Positions 27,556-36,102 of a stretch of 51,468 nucleotides of DNA are shown in pieces; position 1 is the first letter of the stretch, and the number at the start of each line of letters is the position of its first letter. The position numbers were made by a program, and so were the translations under genes. The notes beneath the pieces were generated by a model. It ran no database searches. It had not been told where the DNA came from and saw only the letters and a list, made by a program, of their open reading frames with translations. The stretch comes from Comamonas sp. lk (GTDB lineage: Bacteria; Pseudomonadota; Gammaproteobacteria; Burkholderiales; Burkholderiaceae_C). The stretch covers positions 1 through 51,468 of the forward strand of contig CAMELV010000028.1 of the NCBI GenBank assembly GCA_945925985.1, given 5' to 3'.

Positions 27556-28800
27556 ATGGAAAGTTATTACCTCGACTGGGCCAACCTGCTGCTGCGCTGG
27601 GTGCATGTCATCACCGCCATTGCCTGGATTGGTTCTTCGTTTTACTTTGTTTTTCTGGACAGCAGCCTGACGCCGCCGGTCGATGAGGACCTCAAGCGTC
27701 AGGGCGTCAGCGGTGAACTGTGGGCAGTGCACGGCGGCGGTTTTTACCACCCAGTCAAGTTCAATGTCGCGCCGCCCAAGTTGCCCAGCCACTTGCATTG
27801 GTTTTACTGGGAGAGCTACAGCACCTGGCTGTCTGGGTTTGCCTTGTTCACGGTCTCTTACCTGTGGAGCGCCAGCACCTACCTGATCGACAAATCAAAA
27901 ATGGACTGGGCACCGGCCACTGCCATCGCCGTGGCGCTGGCTTTTCTGGTGGTGTTTTGGTTGCTCTACGACCTGATCTGTCGCACGCTGGGCCAGCGCA
28001 AGAACGGCGATGTCATCGTCGGTACCCTGGTGTTTTTGCTGGTGTGCCTAGCCTCCTGGTTGGCCTGCCACTGGTTTGCCGGGCGCGCGGCTTTTCTGCT
28101 GGTGGGGGCGATGCTGGCGACCAGCATGAGCGCCAGTGTGTTCTTCTGGATCATTCCGGGCCAGAAAAAGGTGATTGCGGCGATCAAGGCCGGCCAGCCG
28201 GTGGACCCGGTGCACGGCCAGCGCGGCAAACAGCGCAGCGTGCACAACACCTACTTCACCCTGCCGGTGCTGTTCGCCATGCTCAGCGGCCATTACAGCT
28301 TCACCTACAACCACCCGCAAAATTGGCTGGTGCTGATTGTGATGATGTTTGCTGGCGCCGCAATCCGGCAGTTTTTTGTGCTTCGACATGGGTACAAGCT
28401 GGGTCGCCACGGCCACCCCTGGCCCTATGCGCTGGCCGGCGTGCTGGTGATTGTGGCGGCTATCGTTTGGCTACGCCCGGCACCCGCCACCACATCTGGC
28501 TTGACTAATGCTATAAATTTAGTAGCCAAAGAACCAATGAATACGGGGCCTGGAGGCCAATTTGGCTATGAAATGCTGCAGCCAGTGCTGGCCCAGCGTT
28601 GCTACAGCTGTCATGGCGAGCAGGTGCAGATGAAGAACGTGCGGCTCGACTCCCCTGCGCTGGTCAAACAGCATGGGGCCAACATCTACCAACAAGTGGT
28701 GCTGGCCCGGGCCATGCCGATGAACAACGCCACCGGCTTGACGGACGCCGAGCGGCAGTTGATCAAGCAGTGGTTCGAGGCGGGCGCCCGTACCGACTGA
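27556..28800 (+). CDS. puuD: Membrane-bound urate hydroxylase with cytochrome c domain
   Basis: PuuD oxidises urate to 5-hydroxyisourate and passes electrons to its cytochrome c domain and the respiratory chain, rather than to oxygen. The 414-residue protein has about eight membrane segments (residues 10-310) with conserved His/Trp motifs (LLRWVHVITAIAWIG, LHWFYWESYSTWLSGF). A linker follows, then a c-type domain with haem site CYSCH at 349-353 and a distal MPMNNATGLT methionine region. ATG at 27556 was chosen over an adjacent TTG. The linker (residues about 318-336) is encoded by a copy of the window's repeat family, inserted without breaking the frame. Confidence 0.93.
   Translation: MESYYLDWANLLLRWVHVITAIAWIGSSFYFVFLDSSLTPPVDEDLKRQGVSGELWAVHGGGFYHPVKFNVAPPKLPSHLHWFYWESYSTWLSGFALFTVSYLWSASTYLIDKSKMDWAPATAIAVALAFLVVFWLLYDLICRTLGQRKNGDVIVGTLVFLLVCLASWLACHWFAGRAAFLLVGAMLATSMSASVFFWIIPGQKKVIAAIKAGQPVDPVHGQRGKQRSVHNTYFTLPVLFAMLSGHYSFTYNHPQNWLVLIVMMFAGAAIRQFFVLRHGYKLGRHGHPWPYALAGVLVIVAAIVWLRPAPATTSGLTNAINLVAKEPMNTGPGGQFGYEMLQPVLAQRCYSCHGEQVQMKNVRLDSPALVKQHGANIYQQVVLARAMPMNNATGLTDAERQLIKQWFEAGARTD
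28509..28563 (+). repeat. Repeat family copy B, inside puuD
   Basis: The copy starts TGCTATAAATTTAGTAGC, an imperfect palindrome, and ends with GGGGCCTGGAGGCCAATTT. It aligns without gaps to the copies at 31381 and 41279. It is markedly richer in A and T than the gene around it and encodes the linker between the membrane and haem domains, in the frame where the second triplet of the repeat reads as Ala (GCT). Confidence 0.65.
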
Positions 28801-28818
28801 GGCCCCCGCCAAAGGCTT

Positions 28819-29790
28819 TCAGTCCACCGTGGCGCCGGTGGCTTTGACCACCGGTTCGTACTTGGCCCGCTCGGCCGCCATGAACGCGCCAAAGGTCTCG
28901 GGGCTGGTCGGAACTGGCTCTGCCAACAGGGCGGCAAAGCGGGTTTTGGTCTCGGGCGCATTCAAAGCGGCAACAAAGGCCTGGTTCAAGCGGGTCAGCA
29001 CGTCTTTGGGTGTGGCCGCCGGCGCCACCAAGCCCCACCAGGTGTCGATGGCAAAGCCCTTGAGTGTGTCTGCCATGGGCGGCACCTCGGGCAGTGCGTT
29101 TGAGCGCGCCAGCGTGGTAACCGCGATCGCTTTGAGCTTGCCGGAGCGGATGTTGGGCGCAGCCGTGGCCAGGTTGTCGAAATTGAAATCCACCTGGCCG
29201 CCCAGCAAAGCCAACTGAGCCGGGTTGCCGCCGTTGAAGGGGATGTGCACGGCAGAAATACCGGCTTCCTTTTTGAGCATTTCACCCGCCAGATGGCCGG
29301 CGCTGCCGTTGCCACCGCTGCCGTAATTGAGTTTGTCGGGATTGGCTTTGGCGTAAGCCACCAGATCGGCCAAAGAACTGATTTTGAGCCGCTGCGCAGT
29401 GTCGGCATTCATCACCAGCACATTGGGCACCCGCAGCATCTGCGTGATCGGCGCAAAGTCGGTGGCCGCGTTGTAGGGCATGGCCTTGTACAACCAGGGG
29501 TTGATGGCGTGGGTGGCGGTCGCGGCAATGCCGATGGTCAGGCCATCGGGTGCGGCTTTGGCCACCGCGTCGGCACCGATGTTGCCGCCGGCACCCGGCC
29601 GGTTCTCGATGATGACCGTGCCCAGGCTGTCCTTGACCCGCTCGGCCAGCGCGCGGGCCGTCACATCAATGGGGCCGCCGGCGGCGTAGGGCACGATCAG
29701 GCGGATGGGTTTGCTCTGCGCCAGGGCGACGGGGCCGGTCAGGGTTGCCAGCAGTGCGATGGCAGGCAGCAGCAGTGTGTTGAGTTTCAT
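28819..29790 (-). CDS. Bug-family periplasmic solute-binding protein
   Basis: The 323-residue secreted protein has a signal peptide (MKLNTLLLPAIALLATL, cleavage after ALA) and the standard Bug/TctC features: RLIVPYAAGGPIDVTARALA near the start, IIENRPGAGGNIGADAVAKA, and LNYGSGGNGSAGHLAGE in the centre. Such proteins bind carboxylates for tripartite tricarboxylate-type transport. They are greatly expanded in Burkholderiales, often as orphans as here, with no TctA or TctB gene nearby. It is convergent with puuD. The ligand cannot be told from the sequence. Confidence 0.92.
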   Translation of the reverse strand: MKLNTLLLPAIALLATLTGPVALAQSKPIRLIVPYAAGGPIDVTARALAERVKDSLGTVIIENRPGAGGNIGADAVAKAAPDGLTIGIAATATHAINPWLYKAMPYNAATDFAPITQMLRVPNVLVMNADTAQRLKISSLADLVAYAKANPDKLNYGSGGNGSAGHLAGEMLKKEAGISAVHIPFNGGNPAQLALLGGQVDFNFDNLATAAPNIRSGKLKAIAVTTLARSNALPEVPPMADTLKGFAIDTWWGLVAPAATPKDVLTRLNQAFVAALNAPETKTRFAALLAEPVPTSPETFGAFMAAERAKYEPVVKATGATVD

Positions 29791-29860
29791 GGGGTGTGGG
29801 CGTCGTGGTTATGCGGGCGATGGATCCCCGGTCGTAGCGGAGTATGACGGGTGGTTTGGG

Positions 29861-30916
29861 TCAGTTACCGGCCTTGTCGGCGTCGGAGGTAAATGAATCG
29901 GCAAAAAATTCGTCTTCAGGCAGGCTGGCTTGGGCGGTGTAAGCGGCGCGGGCTGAGTCGACCACAATGGGCGCGCCGCAGGCGTAGACCTGGTGGCCCT
30001 TCAGGTCCGGAAAATCCTGCAGCACAGCCTGGTGCACGAAACCGGTGCGCCCGGCCCAGTGGTCTTCGGGCAGGGCGTCGGAGACGACCGGCACGTAATG
30101 CAGATTGGGCATGGCCGCCAACTGCGCCTGCACCCAGTCGTCCAGGTACAGGTCGGCCGGCCGGCGCCCCCCCCAGTACAGGGTGGCGGGCCGCGTGATG
30201 CCCTTGAACCGCATGTGCTCCAGCACCGCCTTGATGGGGGCAAAGCCGGTGCCTGAGGCCAGCAAAATGATGGGTTTGTCGCTGTCCTCTCGCAAGTAGA
30301 AGCTGCCGAACGGCCCCTCAATGCGCAAAATTTCCTTCTCTTTCATGATTTTGAACACATGGTCGGTGAACTTGCCGCCCGGCATGTGCCGGATGTGCAG
30401 CTCCAGCCCGGCTGCGAGCGTGTGCGGCGCGTTGGCCATGGAGTAGCTGCGCCTAGCGCCATCGCGCAGGATGAACTCCACATACTGGCCGGCGTGGTAG
30501 CTGAAACTGTCATTGGCCGGCAATTGCAGCTTCAGCAGCATCACGTCGGCTGATTTTTTCTCCAGCAGGTTGACCCGGGTCGGCATTTTCTTGATCGCGA
30601 AAGCCCCCTCGCTGGTGACTTGGCGTGACTCCAGCACCACATCGCTTTGCGCCAAGCCGCAGCAGGTCAGCACCACGCCGGCGGCCTCTTCCTCCGGGCT
30701 GAGTGCTTTGCTTTGGTGCGCGCCGTGCACCACAATGCCGCTGAGTTTTTTGCACTTGCAGGAGCCGCAGGCGCCGTCCTTGCAGCCATAGGGCAGGCCG
30801 ATACCCTGGCGGATGCCCGCCGCTAGCATGGTTTCATCGGCATGGGCGCTGAAGCTGCGCCCGCTGGGCTCGATGGTGATCTGGAAGCCCGCAGCTGCGG
30901 TTTCGGGACGGCTCAT
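29861..30916 (-). CDS. Ferredoxin-fused FAD/NAD(P)H oxidoreductase
   Basis: The 351-residue protein has an N-terminal plant-type [2Fe-2S] domain (cysteines at 45, 50 and 53 in YGCKDGACGSCKC, the fourth in TCCG). An FAD domain follows (RRSYSMANAP, with the pyrophosphate-binding GGKFTDHVF region), then an NAD(P)-binding domain (LLASGTGFAPIKAVLEH, ACGAPIVV). This is the layout of oxygenase reductases and of CDP-6-deoxy-glucoseen reductase-like proteins. It could supply electrons to the Rieske oxygenase about 7 kb away, but an unrelated housekeeping role is also possible. ATG at 30916 is preferred to 30943. It is divergent from the epimerase-like gene. Confidence 0.88.
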   Translation of the reverse strand: MSRPETAAAGFQITIEPSGRSFSAHADETMLAAGIRQGIGLPYGCKDGACGSCKCKKLSGIVVHGAHQSKALSPEEEAAGVVLTCCGLAQSDVVLESRQVTSEGAFAIKKMPTRVNLLEKKSADVMLLKLQLPANDSFSYHAGQYVEFILRDGARRSYSMANAPHTLAAGLELHIRHMPGGKFTDHVFKIMKEKEILRIEGPFGSFYLREDSDKPIILLASGTGFAPIKAVLEHMRFKGITRPATLYWGGRRPADLYLDDWVQAQLAAMPNLHYVPVVSDALPEDHWAGRTGFVHQAVLQDFPDLKGHQVYACGAPIVVDSARAAYTAQASLPEDEFFADSFTSDADKAGN

Positions 30917-30964
30917 GGTGTTAGGTATCCTTGGGGCTTGCATGTTTTGGGAAAGCCCCTGATT

Positions 30965-31903
30965 TTGCCTTCAAACCCAAGCCCTCATGGCAGCTTGTAT
31001 GCCACCCGCCCCGGCGCACTGCCGGCGCGTTTTCGTCGTCAGCGCCTGCTGATCGTTGGCTGCGGAGACGTTGGCCTGCGTGTGGCGCAGGCGTTGCCGG
31101 CCCGTGTTCGGGTGCTGGCGCTCACCTCAAGCCCCAACCGCAGCGCTGAACTGCGCGCACTTGGCATCACGCCACTGCGCGGTAATCTGGACGACAGCCG
31201 CAGCCTGCAGCGTTTGGCCGGCCTGGCCCACCGGGTGTTGCATTTGGCCCCGCCGCCAGGGGAGGGTTGGCAAGACCCGCGCACGCTGGCCCTGACCCGG
31301 GCGCTGCGACGGCGCAGCCCTCCGAGTGGCCTGGTCTATGGTTCCACCAGTGGCGTCTATGGCGATTGCCGGGGCGATATTGCTACAGAAAATAGAGCGC
31401 CTAACCCAGACACAACAAGGGCTAGACGTCGAATTGATGCTGAAGACGCGGTGCGCTTTATGGGCCGCTCCGCCGGCGTGCGCAGCAGCATTCTGCGCAT
31501 TCCAGGCATTTACGCGCCAGACCGGCTGGGTGGCACGCCGCGTGCCCGGCTGGAAAAAGGCACGCCGGTACTGCGCACAGAGGACGACGTTTACACCAAC
31601 CACATCCACGCTGACGATCTGGCGCGGGCCTGCATCGCCGCACTATGGCGCGGCTTGCCACAGCGTGTTTACAACGTCAACGACGACACCGTGCTGAAAA
31701 TGGGGGACTATTTCGATCTGGCGGCAGACTTGTATGGTCTGCCTCACCCCCCGCGTATTGCCCGCGATGCGGCTGGCGGTCAAATGCCGCTGATGCTGCT
31801 GAGCTTCATGAGCGAATCGCGCCGCCTGGACAACACGCGGCTCAAGCGCGAGTTGGGCCTGAGGCTGCGCTATCCCACGGTCGAATCTGGTTTGCTGGCA
31901 TGA
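30965..31903 (+). CDS. NAD-dependent epimerase/dehydratase-like SDR
   Basis: This 312-residue extended-SDR protein has the NAD-binding motif RLLIVGCGDVGLRVAQAL near the start, LVYGSTSGVYGD with the Ser/Tyr region, and a later YTNHIHADDLARACIAAL and YNVNDDTVLKMGDYF typical of sugar epimerases. The start is uncertain: TTG at 30965 gives a reasonable N-terminus, while open sequence further upstream overlaps the divergent reductase gene. A 60-base AT-rich segment at 31381-31440 matches the window's repeat family, yet encodes what appears to be a normal part of the protein. The stop overlaps the next gene's ATG by four bases. Confidence 0.82.
   Translation: MPSNPSPHGSLYATRPGALPARFRRQRLLIVGCGDVGLRVAQALPARVRVLALTSSPNRSAELRALGITPLRGNLDDSRSLQRLAGLAHRVLHLAPPPGEGWQDPRTLALTRALRRRSPPSGLVYGSTSGVYGDCRGDIATENRAPNPDTTRARRRIDAEDAVRFMGRSAGVRSSILRIPGIYAPDRLGGTPRARLEKGTPVLRTEDDVYTNHIHADDLARACIAALWRGLPQRVYNVNDDTVLKMGDYFDLAADLYGLPHPPRIARDAAGGQMPLMLLSFMSESRRLDNTRLKRELGLRLRYPTVESGLLA
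31381..31440 (+). repeat. Repeat family copy A, inside the epimerase-like gene
   Basis: This 60-base segment shares, in a gap-free alignment with copy C, the positions GCTACA (2-7), TAGC-like positions 16-18 and the exact 12-mer ACAAGGGCTAGA (35-46). It is read in the same frame as copy B in puuD. The encoded residues run from ATENRAP to TRARRRIDA. Surrounding codons are GC-rich, while this stretch uses ACA, GAA, AAT, AGA and ATT. Confidence 0.55.
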
Positions 31904-32532
31904 ACTTGTCAACCCCGCTCAGCCACAGCCCGGCGGCGGAACGCAACGGCCACATCATTTTGGCGCGCCTGCAGCAACTCTTGCCAGCACAGGGGCGGGC
32001 GCTGGAGATCGCCAGTGGCACCGGACAGCACGTCGCCCTGTTTGGTGCCAACTTGCCCGGCTGGACCTGGCAGCCCAGCGACTTGAGCGTCGACGATTTT
32101 CCGTCCATCAGCCAGTGGTGCGCTCAGACCGGCGCCACCCAAGTGCGGCCGCCCTGCCAGCTCGATGTGCTGGCGCCCCGCTGGCCCTCCGCTGGCACGG
32201 CGTTTGAGGCGCTGTTTGACCTTGTTTATTGCGCCAACATGCTGCACATTGCCCCCTGGGCCTGCTGCCAAGGCCTGATGCAGGGCGCGGCCCGTCACCT
32301 GGCTGCGGGCGGACGCCTGATCACCTATGGCCCATTCTTTGAGCGCGAAGTGCCCAATGCGCCCAGCAACCTGGGGTTTGACGGCAGTTTGCGCGAACGC
32401 GACGCCGCTTGGGGTATCCGTTGGCTGCATGAGGTGGCGGCCCAAGCCGAGCTCTCGGGGCTTCGCTTGACCGGCCGCCTAGAGATGCCGGCCAATAACC
32501 TGTTGCTGGTGTTTGAGCGCCAGGCCGGTTAA
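31900..32532 (+). CDS. DUF938 family SAM-dependent methyltransferase-like protein
   Basis: The 210-residue protein begins LSHSPAAERNGHIILARLQQ and has a methyltransferase-like motif I (ALEIASGTGQHVALFG) and a motif around DLVYCANMLHIAPW. It continues AARHLAAGGRLITYGPFF and ends LEMPANNLLLVFER. This pattern matches the DUF938 family, which has a class I SAM-methyltransferase fold and no assigned substrate. It is translationally coupled to the epimerase gene (ATGA overlap). Its TAA stop shares bases with the stop of the convergent downstream gene (TTAA at 32529-32532). Confidence 0.85.
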   Translation: MNLSTPLSHSPAAERNGHIILARLQQLLPAQGRALEIASGTGQHVALFGANLPGWTWQPSDLSVDDFPSISQWCAQTGATQVRPPCQLDVLAPRWPSAGTAFEALFDLVYCANMLHIAPWACCQGLMQGAARHLAAGGRLITYGPFFEREVPNAPSNLGFDGSLRERDAAWGIRWLHEVAAQAELSGLRLTGRLEMPANNLLLVFERQAG

Positions 32533-34103
32533 CGCTCTGCTACGGCATCACCCCACGGCGACATGATCTCGGTGCAACCCATGTTCATGCCGTCTTCGCG
32601 CAGCACCGCGGCCGGGCAGGCAAAGGCGTAAGGAAATACCGTGCGCCGCGTTGTCACGGTCGGGTAGGCTTGCGACAGCGCGTCAAGCACTTCGGCGGGC
32701 AGGGCCTGGTCGGCAATCAAGGTGGCACCGCCGCTCATGTCGATGCGGGGTTGGTGAAAGGCCTGCTCCAGGCTCAGCCCGTGGTCCAGCAGGAACGAAC
32801 TGATCTGCAGCACGGTGCCCAGAATTTTGCGACCGCCCGATGCACCAAGGGCGAATTGACGACCGTTGGCATCCTGACCCACAACCGGGCAGTAATTGGC
32901 AAGGCAACGCTTGCCCGGACCTAGAGAATTTGGTTTGCCGGGTTCGGGGTCAAACCACATGATGCCGTTATTCATCAGCAAGCCCGTGCTGGGCGAGACC
33001 ACGCGCGAGCCAAAAATTGACAGCAGCGTCTGTGTGGCCGCGCACAGGTTGCCGTGGCGGTCCACGACACTGAAGTGGGTGGTGCAAGACGGTGCGTGGG
33101 GCGCTTCGGCGTCGCCCATGTGTTCCAACCGGTTGCGAAAGGCCGCGTCCAGCGCGCGCGCGTAGGCCAGGTAACTGTCGGCACCCGGCGCGCCGGGTTG
33201 TGGAGACAGCCCCGGGGCCAGCATATCCAGGCAATGGCGCAGGCTCGGCCCGGCGGTCAGTCCGGGTGGCGCGAACAGCTGGTGACCGCGGTAGGGTATG
33301 ACCAGCGGGTCTACCACCTCGGCCCGGTAGGCCGCCAGGTCTGACATCGCCAGGCAGCCGCCCTTGTCGCGCACGTCTTTCACCATGGCGCTGGCCAGGT
33401 CGCCTGTGTAGAGCGCGCTGGCGCCAACTTCAGCAATTTGGCGCAGGGTCTGCGCCAGGGTTTTTTGGTTAAGCCGTTTTTCGCTCAGAGCAGTCCAGCC
33501 GCCGATGATCGGCCAGTGACCGTCTTCGAGGAACATTTTGGCTGCGTCGGGGTCAAGCGCCAGTGCGCGCGCGCTGGAGGCCATCAGCAGCGCCGAGTAC
33601 CAATCGACCAGCAGCCCCTGGTCAGCCAGATTGATCGCGCCCCCCAGCAGGTCACGCCAAGGCATCCGGCCAAAGCGTTCGTGCGCCAGGGCCATGCCAG
33701 CCACCACACCAGGCACGGCGATGGCGGTGGCGCCCTGCACGTTTCGATCACCGGTCACTGCGGGCCACGGAAAGAGGTCTGAGGACCGGCCGGCCCCAGA
33801 CAGCGGGTAATTTGCCGGATCAAGCGCCGCCGGCGAACGCATGCCGTAGTTGACAGTGTAGGCGCGGGACTCGTTGGCGCGCCACACGGTCATGCAGCCG
33901 CCGCCCGCCGGGCCACTCATCCACGGCTCAACCACCCCCAGCGCAAACGACGTGGCCACCGCCGCGTCAATCGCATCACCGCCATTCTCCAGAACCCTAG
34001 CGCCAGCCTCGGCGGCAAGGCGATGTTGTGCGGCGACGACGCCGCCACGGGTCGCAATCACCGTTTTGCGGACGTTTTGCGAGTTCGAGAAGTTGTCGTC
34101 CAT
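32529..34103 (-). CDS. Gamma-glutamyltransferase-fold Ntn hydrolase, possibly oxamate amidohydrolase (HpxW-like)
   Basis: The 524-residue protein has the gamma-glutamyltransferase fold: GGVVAAQHRLAAEAGARVLE, AIDAAVATSFALGVVEP, GPAGGGCMTVW, and the autoprocessing site before Thr341 in CTTHFSVVDRHGN, which would become the nucleophile of the small subunit. No signal peptide is present, unlike classical periplasmic GGT, so it is probably cytoplasmic. In Klebsiella a protein of this fold, HpxW, is an oxamate amidohydrolase in the purine (hpx) cluster. The surrounding purine genes make that role plausible here, but glutathione or other gamma-glutamyl substrates cannot be excluded. ATG at 34103 overlaps the upstream gene's stop by one base (TGATG). 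Confidence 0.82.
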   Translation of the reverse strand: MDDNFSNSQNVRKTVIATRGGVVAAQHRLAAEAGARVLENGGDAIDAAVATSFALGVVEPWMSGPAGGGCMTVWRANESRAYTVNYGMRSPAALDPANYPLSGAGRSSDLFPWPAVTGDRNVQGATAIAVPGVVAGMALAHERFGRMPWRDLLGGAINLADQGLLVDWYSALLMASSARALALDPDAAKMFLEDGHWPIIGGWTALSEKRLNQKTLAQTLRQIAEVGASALYTGDLASAMVKDVRDKGGCLAMSDLAAYRAEVVDPLVIPYRGHQLFAPPGLTAGPSLRHCLDMLAPGLSPQPGAPGADSYLAYARALDAAFRNRLEHMGDAEAPHAPSCTTHFSVVDRHGNLCAATQTLLSIFGSRVVSPSTGLLMNNGIMWFDPEPGKPNSLGPGKRCLANYCPVVGQDANGRQFALGASGGRKILGTVLQISSFLLDHGLSLEQAFHQPRIDMSGGATLIADQALPAEVLDALSQAYPTVTTRRTVFPYAFACPAAVLREDGMNMGCTEIMSPWGDAVAER

Positions 34104-35005
34104 CAGGCAGCGTGCGCCTTGGCATAACGCACGATGTCTGCATGGGTGGCGAACCACACGTCGGGATGCGAGCGGATGTACTTGATCAATTCCTCAAGAA
34201 TCCAGATGCGCGAGCGGTAACCGCTGATGTGCGGGTGCATGGTCAGCTGAAACAGGCCCCCCTCGCTGTACGCGCCGTCGAACTCGCGCTTGAAAATGTC
34301 GAACACATCGCTGGGGGGCGTGTAGGGCCGCAGACTCGCAAAGCGGTTCATATTGAAGTACACCGCATCATCGCGAATCCACTCCACCGGCAGTTCCACA
34401 ACGCCGGTGTCCTGCCCGTCCATGAGCAATTCATAGCAATCGACATCGGCCATCAGCGAGGAGTCGTAGATCAGGCCCATGTCCCGCGTTATTGCCAAGG
34501 TGTTTGGGCTGAAATCCCACGAGGGGGTGCGGATACCCACCGGACGCACACCGGTGATGCGCTCCAGCGTGTCGGCCGAACGGAGCTGCAGGTCGCGCTC
34601 ATCATCCAGCGCCAGCACCGAATTGCGCTCGTGGATCCAGCCGTGGATCCCGACCTCATGGCCCTCGGCCACCACCCGGCGCTGCTCGTCCGGGTAAAGC
34701 AGCGCGGTCACTGCGGGCACATAAAAGCTGGCCCGGACATCATGACGCGTTAGAACATCCAGAATCCTCGGCACACCCTGGCGGTTGCCGTATTGCCCCT
34801 GCGACAGCCGGCCGACAGAGTCTGACCCCTCACGAAGCGCATTGGTTTCATGGTCGGAATCAAAGGACAAGGCGACCGCGCATCGGGCGCCATCCTTCCA
34901 TCTTTTTGGTCTCAAAGACCGGCCAGCGCGCACGTGGTCAACAATTCCGCGCCAGTGGGATTCCGGCCACTGCCATGGCTCCAGTGGCTTGTCGGCGTTA
35001 TCCAT
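34103..35005 (-). CDS. Polysaccharide deacetylase-fold hydrolase (NodB/PuuE superfamily)
   Basis: The 300-residue protein starts MDNADKPLEPWQWPESHWRG and carries ARCAVALSFDSDHETNAL (catalytic and metal Asp region), GHEVGIHGWIHERNSVL, VGIRTPSWDFSPNTLAI and LFQLTMHPHISGYRSRI, motifs of the deacetylase superfamily. Family members in this branch often act on amides such as allantoin-, formamide- or peptidoglycan-related substrates. It is coupled to the GGT-fold gene, suggesting consecutive hydrolytic steps. It differs from the PuuE at 24326-25264 in motif detail, so it is not simply a second allantoinase. ATG at 35005 was preferred to an open extension to 35083. Confidence 0.85.
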   Translation of the reverse strand: MDNADKPLEPWQWPESHWRGIVDHVRAGRSLRPKRWKDGARCAVALSFDSDHETNALREGSDSVGRLSQGQYGNRQGVPRILDVLTRHDVRASFYVPAVTALLYPDEQRRVVAEGHEVGIHGWIHERNSVLALDDERDLQLRSADTLERITGVRPVGIRTPSWDFSPNTLAITRDMGLIYDSSLMADVDCYELLMDGQDTGVVELPVEWIRDDAVYFNMNRFASLRPYTPPSDVFDIFKREFDGAYSEGGLFQLTMHPHISGYRSRIWILEELIKYIRSHPDVWFATHADIVRYAKAHAA

Positions 35006-35030
35006 CGTGTGTCTTTCTGAGTGTGAGTGA

Positions 35031-35057
35031 GGTCGGGAACTGAGGGCGGTCGGGAAC
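35031..35057. promoter_or_regulatory. Direct repeats in the divergent deacetylase/SDR promoter region
   Basis: GGTCGGGAAC occurs twice, at 35031-35040 and 35048-35057, with a 17-base period. In the same 235-base intergenic region GCAAACA occurs at 35194-35200 and 35214-35220, 20 bases apart, close to the SDR start. Either pair could be operator half-sites, but no regulator gene lies beside them. Confidence 0.3.
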
Positions 35058-35240
35058 GTGTCGCGGCCGCTGGCTGATGCCATTCTCGGCGTTTAGTCGT
35101 GGCAGATCAATGCTCGGTTGGTGATGGCGCTCATAAGCCGGAGTCATGTCTTTGAAACTATGCTACCCAGGCTTTCCACGGTGGTAAGCTGACGCAAACA
35201 ACTGCATATCAGTGCAAACATGCCGATTGAAAGATAAGCA

Positions 35241-36005
35241 ATGACGAATGATCAAACACGCAAGGTGGCGATTGTCACGGGCGGTGCCCGTGGTATTGGC
35301 CGGGCATGCGCCCTGACGCTGGCCCGTGCGCACTACGACATTGCGCTGGTCGATCTGCTGGTGCCAGAGATGGAACGCACCGCCGGCGAGATCCGGGAAA
35401 TTGGTCAGGAAGCCTTGATATTTGAAGCCAATGTCGCGGATTTTCGGCGCGCGCAAGAGGTGGCAGACGCGGTGGTATCCAAGTTCAAACGCATTGATTT
35501 TCTGTTGAACGACGCTGGAAGACCGATGCCAAAGGGCATTCTGGAAATTTCGGAACAAGAGTTCGACGACACCATCGCCATCAACCTCAAGAGCTGCTTC
35601 AACTACATCCGCGCAGTTGCGCCAACCATGCTCGAGCAGGGCGGGGGTCGCATTGTTTCCATGTCGTCGCTGAACGCCCACTCGGGCGGTGTGACAGCGG
35701 CTGTGAGTCGCTTTGCCTACGCCAGTGCCAAGGCCGGCATTCTTGGTATGACGCGGGCATTGGCTAAAGAGTTGGGGCCCACCATTCATGTCAATGCGAT
35801 TTGTCCGGGGCTCATTCAAACCGAGACACCCAAGAACCCCGTCATCATCGAACGCGGCGCTCAAATCGCGCAGGCGGGCGTCGCCCTCCGGCGCATCGGG
35901 CAGACCGATGACGTGGCCCAGTTGGTCTTGTTCCTGGCGACCTCAGAGCCCTGTTACATCACTGGCCAGGACTTCAAGGTTGATGGTTTTCAGTACAACA
36001 TGTAG
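35241..36005 (+). CDS. Short-chain dehydrogenase/reductase
   Basis: A classical 254-residue SDR with the cofactor motif TGGARGIGRA at about 14-23, LLNDAGRP (usually NNAG), the catalytic Ser in SMSSLNAHSGG, YASAK with catalytic Tyr and Lys, and the ICPGLIQTETP segment after it. It ends in GQDFKVDGFQYNM, typical of 3-oxoacyl reductase-like SDRs. The next gene is a Bug binding protein in the same direction, so the two may handle uptake and oxidation of one carboxylate or alcohol. The substrate cannot be inferred from sequence. Confidence 0.92.
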   Translation: MTNDQTRKVAIVTGGARGIGRACALTLARAHYDIALVDLLVPEMERTAGEIREIGQEALIFEANVADFRRAQEVADAVVSKFKRIDFLLNDAGRPMPKGILEISEQEFDDTIAINLKSCFNYIRAVAPTMLEQGGGRIVSMSSLNAHSGGVTAAVSRFAYASAKAGILGMTRALAKELGPTIHVNAICPGLIQTETPKNPVIIERGAQIAQAGVALRRIGQTDDVAQLVLFLATSEPCYITGQDFKVDGFQYNM

Positions 36006-36102
36006 AAGATACGTTCATGAATAGAATGGCCAAGCCCCTGGCAGAGACAGCAGGAGGACGTTGGATGGTTGCACACACACAAGTACATCAAAAGGTATAC
36101 AA

